12,674 nucleotides of DNA from an uncultured Elusimicrobia bacterium (GTDB lineage: Bacteria; Elusimicrobiota; Endomicrobiia; Endomicrobiales; Endomicrobiaceae), in NCBI GenBank assembly GCA_947168325.1, contig CAMVLN010000032.1:1-12674 (forward strand), read 5' to 3'. A program made the translations under genes and the position numbers. Positions 6,759 to 12,674 of this stretch are shown here, in pieces. Positions within the stretch are counted from its first letter, which is position 1; the number at the start of each line of letters is the position of its first letter. The notes under the pieces were generated by a model. It ran no database searches, was not told where the DNA came from, and saw nothing but the letters and a program-made list of their open reading frames with translations.

Positions 6759-7454
6759 TTATTTAGATATGCTTGTTCCTATACTCTTTCCATCTAATAC
6801 TTTCTTTAAATTTCCTTTTCCATAAAAATCAAAAACATAAATTTCAATATTATTTTCCATACATAATAGAAAAGCACTTATGTCCATTATTTTTAAATTT
6901 TTATTTATTGCTTCTTGATAAGATATTTTATCATATTTTGTTGCTGTTTTATCTTTTTTGGGGTCTGCAGTATAAACACCATCAACTTGAGTGGCTTTTA
7001 AAATAATATCTGCTTTTATTTCTGAAGCTCTTAAAGCTGCCGTTGTATCTGTAGTAAAGAATGGATTTCCCGTTCCTCCGGCAAAGATAACAACATATCC
7101 TTCATTTAAATATTTATCTGCTTTTTGTTGGGAAAATGTTTCACAAAAATTTGTTACTCCACTTGCACAAAGAACAACAGATTTTATACCATTTGTTTTT
7201 AAACTTTCCGATATTGCTATTGCATTCATTACTGTCGCAAGCATACCAATCTTATCAGCAGATACTCTATTTATTTGTTTCCCTGCTCCTCTCCAAAAAT
7301 TGCCAGCTCCAACAACAATGGAAAGTTCTAATTCATTATGCAAAACAGTTTTTATTTCATTTGCTATATTTTGAAGACTTTGGGTACAAATTGGATTATC
7401 ATTGTCGGCTAAAGTTTCTCCTGAAAGCTTAAGCAAAACTCGCTTGTTCTTCAT
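6759..7454 (-). CDS. pyrH: UMP kinase
   Basis: Hexameric bacterial-type UMP kinase of the amino-acid kinase fold; phosphorylates UMP to UDP in pyrimidine nucleotide synthesis. 231 residues, slightly short of the usual 235-245. Motifs are LLKLSGE (7-13), GAGNFWRG (49-56, usually GGGNIFRG-like), DKIGMLAT (67-74), GGTGNPFFTTDT (126-137), VDGVYTADP (157-165) and MDISA (190-194). Substrate and ATP sites appear intact, so it should be active. The start ATG lies 5 bases after the tsf stop, with GGTGA overlapping the tsf end as ribosome site, which suggests coupling. It lies between tsf and frr as in many bacteria. Confidence 0.97.
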   Translation of the reverse strand: MKNKRVLLKLSGETLADNDNPICTQSLQNIANEIKTVLHNELELSIVVGAGNFWRGAGKQINRVSADKIGMLATVMNAIAISESLKTNGIKSVVLCASGVTNFCETFSQQKADKYLNEGYVVIFAGGTGNPFFTTDTTAALRASEIKADIILKATQVDGVYTADPKKDKTATKYDKISYQEAINKNLKIMDISAFLLCMENNIEIYVFDFYGKGNLKKVLDGKSIGTSISK

Positions 7455-7459
7455 TTAAC

Positions 7460-8302
7460 TTATTCACCAATTTTAAATCTTGCAAAATTTTTAACAACAA
7501 TATCTTTACTAACTTTTTCAATAACTTTTTTAATTGTTTCTTTTTCTTCTCTCATATATGGTTGTTCAATCAAACATATTTGAGAATAGAATTTATTTAA
7601 TTTGCCAATCACAATTTTATCAATTATGTTAGCAGGTTTCCCTTCTTCTTGAAGTTGTTTAACATAAATTGCTTTTTCCTCTTCCAATTTTTCTTGAGGA
7701 ACTTGCTCCCTTGTTATATAAAGAGGGCTAACCGCAGCAATTTGCATTGCGATTTCTTTTTCAAGATTCTTAAAAGCTTCACTTCCAACAACATCTTTTG
7801 GAGCTTCAAAATTAACTAAAACACCTAATGAATTATTCATATGAATATACGAAGCAATTTCACCAGTAGTTATAAATTTTGCTGTTCTTTTTAAAACAAT
7901 ATTTTCACCAATTGTTCCAATAGCTTCTTTTATAACATCTTGAACAGTTCGTATGCCATCAAATTTTTGTTCCAAAATATTTTCTTGTGATTTGGCCTTC
8001 ATAACAAAGGAAGCTAAATTGTTTGCAAGTTCCTTAAATTTATCTGTTCTTGCAACGAAATCTGTTTCGCAATCTAATTCTACTAAAACCCCTTGTTTTT
8101 TATCTTCGGAAAGTTTTGCAACAACAACCCCTTGTTTAGCTGCTCTATCTGCCCTTTTAACTGCTGAAGCAATACCTTTTTCCCTTAATATTTTTACTGC
8201 TGTTTCTATATCGTTATTAGCTTCTTTTAAAGCATTATTACAATCTTTTATTCCTGCACCTGTCATTTCTCTAAGTTTAGTTATAAGTTCAATAGCTGAC
8301 AT
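7460..8302 (-). CDS. tsf: translation elongation factor Ts
   Basis: Nucleotide exchange factor that recycles EF-Tu-GDP. 280 residues, a normal length. The N-terminal UBA-like domain carries LREMTGAGIKDCNNAL (10-25), and the core signature LDCETDFVARTD (76-87) is present; the TDFV contact region for EF-Tu is intact. The mid-region motif that is usually close to HxGGRVGVLVE reads IHMNNSLGVLV (153-163), a mild divergence. It ends in RFKIGE, typical of the family. The ATG lies 2 bases after the rpsB stop, with GGGAG inside the last rpsB codons, so translation is coupled to rpsB. Confidence 0.97.
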   Translation of the reverse strand: MSAIELITKLREMTGAGIKDCNNALKEANNDIETAVKILREKGIASAVKRADRAAKQGVVVAKLSEDKKQGVLVELDCETDFVARTDKFKELANNLASFVMKAKSQENILEQKFDGIRTVQDVIKEAIGTIGENIVLKRTAKFITTGEIASYIHMNNSLGVLVNFEAPKDVVGSEAFKNLEKEIAMQIAAVSPLYITREQVPQEKLEEEKAIYVKQLQEEGKPANIIDKIVIGKLNKFYSQICLIEQPYMREEKETIKKVIEKVSKDIVVKNFARFKIGE

Positions 8303-8304
8303 AT

Positions 8305-9093
8305 TTATTCTCCCTTAACCTCTTCTTTTTGTTCTGCAACTTCTTCTTTAACTTCTATTTCCTCTTTAACTTCTGTTTCAGCTTCTATTGCTCCATCTTC
8401 TTGCTTATTTTCAATTCCTTTACCTTCAAGAATCGCATCTGCTATAACTGAACAGAACAACTTTACTGCCCTTATAGCATCATCATTTCCCGGTATTGGA
8501 TAATCTATTAAGTCAGGATTACAGTTTGTATCACATACTGATACTACAGGAATATTCAATTTTCTTGCTTCTGCTAATGCTGTTGCTTCTTCAACAGGAT
8601 CTATAATAAACATAACTTCAGGAAGCTTGTTCATATTTTTCAATCCTTCAAGTGTTTTTTCTAATTTAATTCTTTCTTTTTCTTTTTGTGATTGTTCTTT
8701 TTTAGAAAGGACCTGAAATATTCCATTTTCTTTCATAGCTTCAAGCTCTTTAAGTCTTGCTATAGATTTCTTTAATGTTTCAAAATTTGTGAGTGTTCCA
8801 CCTAACCATTTTTTACATACAAAATATGAACCGCATCTTAAAGCCTCTTCCTTAATTGGCCCTTGAGCTTGTTTTTTTGTTCCAACAAAAATAAACTCTT
8901 TTCCTTCTGCAGCAAAATCTCTAACAACTTTATAAACTTTCTTAAATTCTTTTAAAGTTTTTTGAAGATCTATAATATGAATCTTGTTTCTACTACCAAA
9001 AATGAACTTGCCCATTTTTGGATTCCATCTTTTTGTTTGATGTCCAAAATGAACACCTGCCTCCAACAACGATTTCATCGTTACATTTGCCAT
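8305..9093 (-). CDS. rpsB: small ribosomal subunit protein S2
   Basis: Component of the 30S subunit, needed for S1 binding in many bacteria. The 262 residues comprise the standard S2 core, with LLEAGVHFGHQTKRWNPKM (9-27), WLGGTLTNF (96-104), PEVMFIIDPVEE (158-169) and PVVSVCDTNCNPDLIDYPIP (182-201), plus an acidic tail from about 227. The tail is made of loose EVKEE-type repeats; such tails occur in some S2 proteins and are probably disordered. The start ATG has AGGAG 9 bases upstream. It is the first gene of the rpsB-tsf-pyrH-frr-ferredoxin-uppS-cdsA operon and is preceded by a leader of about 145 nt, where autoregulation by S2 is plausible. Confidence 0.97.
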   Translation of the reverse strand: MANVTMKSLLEAGVHFGHQTKRWNPKMGKFIFGSRNKIHIIDLQKTLKEFKKVYKVVRDFAAEGKEFIFVGTKKQAQGPIKEEALRCGSYFVCKKWLGGTLTNFETLKKSIARLKELEAMKENGIFQVLSKKEQSQKEKERIKLEKTLEGLKNMNKLPEVMFIIDPVEEATALAEARKLNIPVVSVCDTNCNPDLIDYPIPGNDDAIRAVKLFCSVIADAILEGKGIENKQEDGAIEAETEVKEEIEVKEEVAEQKEEVKGE

Positions 9094-9237
9094 TTTTCAT
9101 TTCTCCTTTAGTTTTTTACATCTTTTAAGATGACCTCCACAAGCTTCAAACATCAAACCCTTTTTTTACAGGGACTTTTGACTAATTCACTTGTGTGTGT
9201 ATTTTTGCTCATATCAACCAAGCTGTAGGATTTTATC
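9094..9237 (-). promoter_or_regulatory. structured 5' leader of the rpsB operon
   Basis: The leader runs from the predicted start near 9237 to the rpsB ATG. A small hairpin of CATCTT with AAGATG (9119-9132) ends about 11 bases upstream of the SD (9103-9107). Farther up, CAAACCCT (9154-9161) can pair with AGGG...TTTG (9170-9180) with a 3-base bulge and an A/T-rich loop. S2 is known to repress its own operon through leader RNA in some bacteria; whether this leader works the same way is inference. Confidence 0.45.
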
Positions 9238-9243
9238 AAAAAT

Positions 9244-9270
9244 ATTATATTTTTTCAATGAAATTGTTAA
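9244..9270 (-). promoter_or_regulatory. candidate promoter of the rpsB operon
   Basis: The minus strand has a perfect TATAAT (9249-9244). TTAACA (9270-9265, 5/6 to the -35 consensus) precedes it with a short 15-base spacer; TTTAAC one base farther out gives a spacer of 16. An A-rich segment lies directly before the -10. Initiation is expected near 9237. The location is right for this operon because the plus-strand remnant begins close by and no other minus-strand gene lies upstream within the window. Confidence 0.55.
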
Positions 9271-9315
9271 AGTTGTGAATTCAAGTTGCTAAAAACACTT
9301 AACGAAAAAAAATAA

Positions 9316-9720
9316 AATAGAGGGACGAAAATATATAAAAGGATACAGAATGAATTAAATTCTATTATTAAAAATATAGATAATGATGATATTATTTTTT
9401 ATAATAAAAAAAGTAATCCTTTCTCTAAAACAGCAATAGAAAATTATAAAAAATTAGCAAATTTATGTAAAAAAAATAATATACAGTTAATAGTTATGCA
9501 ATATCCAACTTTAAGTGTTTTACCATATAAAATATATTTAAAAGACTATAAAAATATTATATTCGTTAGTAATGAAGAAAATTTTAAAAAAGCTTTAAAA
9601 AAGAAAAAATATTTTGAAATTTTTATAGATTCTTATTGCGGAGAATTTGGACATTGCACTGAATATGGTAATAAGTTAATAGCTAAAAATTTAACAAAAG
9701 TAATAAAAAAAATAATATAA
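9316..9720 (+). pseudogene. C-terminal remnant of an SGNH/GDSL-type hydrolase
   Basis: An open frame of 134 codons follows the stop at 9313-9315 and has no usable start before ATG 9496, which lies inside the domain. The translation resembles the last part of SGNH hydrolase-like proteins: helix NYKKLANLCKKNNIQLIVMQ, strand KNIIFVSNEENF, then FIDSYCGEFGHCTEYGNKLI, with the Asp and His of the usual C-terminal DxxH-type catalytic pair. The N-terminal GDS block carrying the catalytic Ser is absent, as are the central blocks, so the fragment cannot be a complete enzyme. Another ATG at 9350 has an AAGGA site upstream but is out of frame and closes after two codons. Most likely a decayed gene truncated near the rpsB promoter. 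If translated from 9496 it would give a 74-residue peptide of unknown value. Confidence 0.7.
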
Positions 9721-9822
9721 TCTCGTTTATCTTTTAGTTTCTTTTGAATATTTTTATTTTTCTTTTTAATCTTTTCTTTTCTGTAATTCACTAAGCTTTT
9801 GTTTTTCTTATAAGTGGAATGA

Positions 9823-9884
9823 GTAACTTCTTTGCTAAAGCTAGTTTATATTATTCTAAAATTTATTAGAAGTTACAATTTTTT
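9823..9884 (+). terminator. inverted repeat followed by T-run
   Basis: GTAACTTCT (9823-9831) and AGAAGTTAC (9868-9876) form a perfect 9-bp stem enclosing 36 bases, followed by AATTTTTT (9877-9884). It could terminate plus-strand transcripts from the SGNH remnant before the U32 gene. The loop is long for a standard intrinsic terminator. The rest of 9721-9994 contains no gene that I can support; it is T-rich on the left and possibly decayed coding DNA. Confidence 0.4.
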
Positions 9885-9937
9885 AGGAATAGAAACAGCT
9901 TTATACACATTAGCAAAATTATCGATGAAAAGTTTTT

Positions 9938-9967
9938 CTGACAACAATTGTATTATATTTTTATATC
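9938..9967 (+). promoter_or_regulatory. weak candidate promoter of the U32 gene
   Basis: CTGACA (9938-9943, 5/6) is separated by 18 bases from TATATC (9962-9967, 4/6). Initiation near 9974 would leave a leader of about 20 bases. In such AT-rich DNA chance matches are common. Confidence 0.3.
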
Positions 9968-9994
9968 ATTACTTTTTTGATAAAATTACAAATT

Positions 9995-11983
9995 ATGAAT
10001 AAAATAGAGTTACTTGCTCCTAGTGGAAATTTAGAATCTTTTATATCAGCCGTGTCTGCTGGTGCAGATGCAGTTTATTTAGGATTAAAGGATTTTAATG
10101 CTAGAGCAAAAGCAAAAAATTTCTCATATCAACAGCTTAATGAAATATGTAATTATGCACACAAAAATAATGTAAAAGTTTTTGTTGCTTTAAATACCTT
10201 AATAAAAAATTCAGAAATAAATTCTATATTGAAAATTTTAGAAAATATTCATTTATCAAAAGCAGATGCAGTTATTGTTCAAGATTTAGGGGTAGCATAT
10301 TTATCACAAAAATATTTTCCACAATTAAATATTCATGCAAGCACACAACTTACAATTCATAATAGTTATGGTGCCAAACAAGCACAACAAATGGGCTTTA
10401 AACGAGTGGTTTTGGCAAGAGAACTTTCTTTTGAAGAAATAAAATTTATAAAAAGTAATAGTAATATAGAACTTGAAATATTTTGTCATGGAGCATTATG
10501 TTTTTGTATTTCAGGACTTTGTTTATTTTCAAGTTTTATCGGTGGATATAGTGGAAATAGAGGACATTGTAGTCAACCTTGTAGAAGATTATGGACAGTA
10601 GATAATAAAAAAGGATATTTTCTATCACCAAAAGATTTTCAAATAGCAGATTATATAAATAAAATAAAAGATATCGGTATAACTTCACTAAAAATAGAAG
10701 GCAGATTAAAATCTCCGGATTATGTTTCTAAAACAGTTAAAGCATATAAACTATTAATAAATTCTACAAAAGAAGACTATCCATACAATTTAAAGCAGGC
10801 AAAAGAAATTTTATTTTTTGACTATGCTAGACAAAAAACGACTTTTAATTTTGATATTAAAAATGAAAACATTTTTGAACCACAAAAATCTAAAAATTTA
10901 GGACTCTTTTTAGGTAATATTGAAGAAAAGCAAAATAATAATTTTATATTAAAAACAAACTATGATTTATCTATAGGTGATATAATAAGGATAGTAGATA
11001 ATAAAAAAGATAAAAGTTTTATATTAAAGATAAAAAATATTATTAAAGAATGCAATCTATACAAAATAAATTTTGAAAATTTATATTTAGAAAAGGGTTT
11101 TGAAATTTATAAAATTTCAGATGCTAAAACAAATATAAAATATGAAAAAAATTTTGAAAATTTAAAAGAATTGCCACAGTCAAAGCAAAAGATAAAAATA
11201 TCTCATCCAAGAATAAATTGTAATGTTAATTTGCCAAAACTATTTTTAAGGATAAACGATATCAAATGGTTTGCTTTGGTTAAAAATATTAATGCAAGTG
11301 TAGTTATAAAAATTTCTAAAAATAATATTAATGATATAAAAAATTTTATTCTACAAAATAAAATAAAAGATTTATATTTTGAATTTCCATCATACATAGA
11401 TGAACAAGATATAAAATCTTATGAGAAATTTATAAGTTTTTGTATAAACAACAATTACACTAGTTTTTTTATAAATAATATTTCGCAACTTTACTTATTT
11501 AAAAACAAAAAAGTTATATTATATGCAGGGCAATTTCTATATACTTTAAATATCTATAGTGCAGAATTTTTATATAAATATAATATAAAATCTTTTGTAG
11601 TTTCATGGGAAGACGATTTATATAATATAACAGATTTATCAAAAGTTTTGAAGAAAAACTTAATAATATATTTGTCTGGTTTTCCAGAAATTGTAATATC
11701 CAAAATGAAATTTATAAAAGATGTATGCAATAAAAATATTAAATCAAATAAGGATGAATTTAAAGTTATATCTCAATATTTAAATATTATTATTCCAAAA
11801 TATCCAGTAAATTTGTTCGGTTTTAAAAATAAACTTTTGTCTATGGGGATAAAATCTTTCGGGATAGATTTATCTTACATTAATCCTAATACAAATTATT
11901 TAAATCAAATTTTAACAGTTTTTAACAACAATCTTTATATCAATTCTACAAACAAATTTAATTTTGAAAGGCAACTGAAATAA
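9995..11983 (+). CDS. U32 family protein, RlhA/YdcP-like (tRNA/rRNA hydroxylation family)
   Basis: Annotated as 'peptidase U32' in many genomes. Characterised members (RlhA, TrhP) instead install hydroxyl groups on cytidine of 23S rRNA or uridine of tRNA and carry an Fe-S cluster. The 662-residue length is close to RlhA. The N-terminal barrel starts KIELLAPSGNLES (3-15) and AGADAVYLGLKDFNARA (22-38). The cysteine block HGALCFCISGLC (165-176) with GNRGHCSQPCRR (187-198) gives likely cluster ligands Cys169, 176, 192 and 196, and SLKIEGRLKSPDYV (231-244) follows. A small beta segment around 300-345 and a second, divergent barrel-like half follow (for example LYTLNIYSAEFLYKYNIKSF). I chose ATG 9995 over an upstream TTG (9977) because it gives the normal family N-terminus; no clear SD is seen. 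The C-terminal half is very rich in Lys, Asn and Ile. Whether the target is rRNA or tRNA is unknown. Confidence 0.85.
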   Translation: MNKIELLAPSGNLESFISAVSAGADAVYLGLKDFNARAKAKNFSYQQLNEICNYAHKNNVKVFVALNTLIKNSEINSILKILENIHLSKADAVIVQDLGVAYLSQKYFPQLNIHASTQLTIHNSYGAKQAQQMGFKRVVLARELSFEEIKFIKSNSNIELEIFCHGALCFCISGLCLFSSFIGGYSGNRGHCSQPCRRLWTVDNKKGYFLSPKDFQIADYINKIKDIGITSLKIEGRLKSPDYVSKTVKAYKLLINSTKEDYPYNLKQAKEILFFDYARQKTTFNFDIKNENIFEPQKSKNLGLFLGNIEEKQNNNFILKTNYDLSIGDIIRIVDNKKDKSFILKIKNIIKECNLYKINFENLYLEKGFEIYKISDAKTNIKYEKNFENLKELPQSKQKIKISHPRINCNVNLPKLFLRINDIKWFALVKNINASVVIKISKNNINDIKNFILQNKIKDLYFEFPSYIDEQDIKSYEKFISFCINNNYTSFFINNISQLYLFKNKKVILYAGQFLYTLNIYSAEFLYKYNIKSFVVSWEDDLYNITDLSKVLKKNLIIYLSGFPEIVISKMKFIKDVCNKNIKSNKDEFKVISQYLNIIIPKYPVNLFGFKNKLLSMGIKSFGIDLSYINPNTNYLNQILTVFNNNLYINSTNKFNFERQLK

Positions 11984-12016
11984 AAGTTTAATTTTTCAAA
12001 TAAATATCGACAAATA

Positions 12017-12042
12017 AAAAATAGCAAAATTTTTCTATTTTT
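12017..12042. terminator. bidirectional terminator between U32 gene and barrel protein gene
   Basis: AAAAATAG (12017-12024) and CTATTTTT (12035-12042) form a perfect 8-bp stem with a 10-base loop. The stem ends in T-runs on both strands and lies in the 77-base gap between two convergent stop codons, the expected place for a shared terminator. The stem has one G-C pair only. Confidence 0.6.
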
Positions 12043-12060
12043 GGGTATAATTATAATTTT

Positions 12061-12674
12061 CTAAAAAAGAACTCCAAAATTAATAGCAACTGAAACTCTT
12101 GTTGGAATTTTGTTTCCATCTATTTTTGTAGTTTTTGTGCTTACCCCACCTGCTACTTCAAGACAGAAGCCTGTTCCACACAGTCCAAATCCAGCAGTAT
12201 ATTCAACTGAAGAATTAGAATTTGCTATATTTTTATTTAATCCTGCTCTTAAGGGTAAAGAAAATGAAGTTTTGTTTATAAGATTTGTTTCTATACCTAA
12301 AGCAAAATCCTGACAATCAAATCCGTTTATCATGGTTTTGTTTTTTACTATATCCACATCAGTTGCAACAGTAAGCCAATTTAAAGGTTTTACTGATACC
12401 CCTGCTCTGTATTGTTTGTTTAAACTATAGTCGTTTGAATTCCATTGCAACCTTGCATCTGCTGTTACAGGTTTATTTGGCCTATCAAAAGTAGGATTAT
12501 TTATATTCTTTACAACAAGCCCTACTACAGGGTTAAAAAAAATATCTTTTTTAAAGAATTCGCTAAAATCAAAAAGCATACCTAAATCTATGCCAAAATT
12601 ATTTGTGACTTTTCTTTCTTTAAAAGCATCTTCAATTGTATTTTCCATTTTTTTATTATCGCTCATTATCATAA
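12061..12674 (-). CDS. TraF-like outer-membrane beta-barrel protein, C-terminal part (gene runs off the window)
   Basis: The frame is open to the right edge, so the 5' end is missing. At least 203 residues are visible from the first ATG (12672), which is unlikely to be the real start because there is no signal peptide and family members are usually about twice as long. The pattern fits barrel proteins of the TraF-like family: FGIDLGMLFDF (26-36), NPVVGLVVKNINNPTFD (47-63), YRAGVSVKPLNWLTVATDVD (88-107), LALRAG-like SLPLRAGLNKNIA (138-150) and YTAGFGL (158-164). Alternating hydrophobic strands lead to a terminal Phe, as recognised by the outer-membrane assembly machinery. A conjugation role should not be inferred from the family name: no other transfer genes are here. 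Cys120, Cys165 and Cys170 could form a disulphide in the barrel loops. Family call is by pattern only. Confidence 0.7.
   Translation of the reverse strand, partial: MIMSDNKKMENTIEDAFKERKVTNNFGIDLGMLFDFSEFFKKDIFFNPVVGLVVKNINNPTFDRPNKPVTADARLQWNSNDYSLNKQYRAGVSVKPLNWLTVATDVDIVKNKTMINGFDCQDFALGIETNLINKTSFSLPLRAGLNKNIANSNSSVEYTAGFGLCGTGFCLEVAGGVSTKTTKIDGNKIPTRVSVAINFGVLF

Noticed and set aside
7953..8318. Plus-strand open frame of 121 codons opposite tsf
   Set aside because: Antisense of a conserved gene; its Ser/Phe-rich composition is what complementing a Lys/Glu-rich AT-rich gene gives.
3653..9189. The 12-mer TTGACTAATTCA occurs at 3653-3664 and 9178-9189, with TTTTTACATCTTTT nearby in both places
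   Set aside because: Spacing differs between the two sites, and matches of this length are expected by chance in a 12-kb AT-rich window. It does not define a repeat family.
9873..9947. Short minus-strand frame of 24 codons that looks like a protein C-terminus
   Set aside because: Too short, no start context, and stops close by in all frames; at best decayed coding DNA.
12061..12674. Conjugation locus suggested by the TraF-like family name
   Set aside because: No other transfer, relaxase or type IV secretion gene is present; the similarity is to a general outer-membrane barrel group.
1..12674. CRISPR arrays, insertion sequences, integrase genes, attachment sites
   Set aside because: No regularly spaced repeats, transposase motifs or terminal inverted repeats with target duplications were seen.

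Overview
The window is an AT-rich chromosomal segment, by eye roughly a quarter to 30% G+C. It comes from a bacterium that uses strong Shine-Dalgarno (SD) sites of the GGAGG type. A lipobox lipoprotein and a beta-barrel outer-membrane protein ending in Phe point to a diderm (Gram-negative) envelope. A clostridial-type two-cluster ferredoxin suggests an anaerobe. The gene content would fit a host-associated AT-rich lineage such as an Elusimicrobiota/Endomicrobium-like bacterium. That is only a guess; nothing here settles the phylum.

Layout, left to right. (1) Positions 1-141 hold a consensus sigma70 promoter firing leftward out of the window, and a long hairpin downstream of metF. (2) Positions 142-3469, minus strand, look like one transcription unit: a divergent FtsH-like membrane AAA+ protease, an unrecognised lipoprotein overlapping its 3' end by 14 bases, then metF with a TTG start. 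(3) Positions 3470-3718 are a divergent intergenic region with competing inverted repeats and promoters for both sides. (4) tRNA-Cys(GCA) and yajQ follow on the plus strand. (5) Positions 4471-9093, minus strand, are the translation/pyrimidine/lipid-carrier operon rpsB-tsf-pyrH-frr-ferredoxin-uppS-cdsA, with gaps of 2 to 20 bases. The ferredoxin is a 57-residue gene not usually expected in this cluster. A leader of about 145 nt with hairpins precedes rpsB. (6) Positions 9316-9720 hold a start-less C-terminal remnant of an SGNH/GDSL-type hydrolase. (7) Positions 9995-11983, plus strand, encode a U32-family protein of the RlhA/YdcP type with Fe-S cysteines. (8) Positions 12061 to the right edge, minus strand, encode the C-terminal part of a TraF-like outer-membrane barrel protein.

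Most of the window is conserved housekeeping: ribosomal protein S2, EF-Ts, UMP kinase, ribosome recycling factor, undecaprenyl-PP synthase and CDP-diacylglycerol synthase couple translation to envelope synthesis in one operon. I do not see a clear new multi-gene system. The items most worth a second look are the FtsH-like protease without a periplasmic domain together with its overlapping lipoprotein, the ferredoxin with two nearly identical DNA halves inside the rpsB-cdsA operon, the promoter at the left edge, and the structured rpsB leader.
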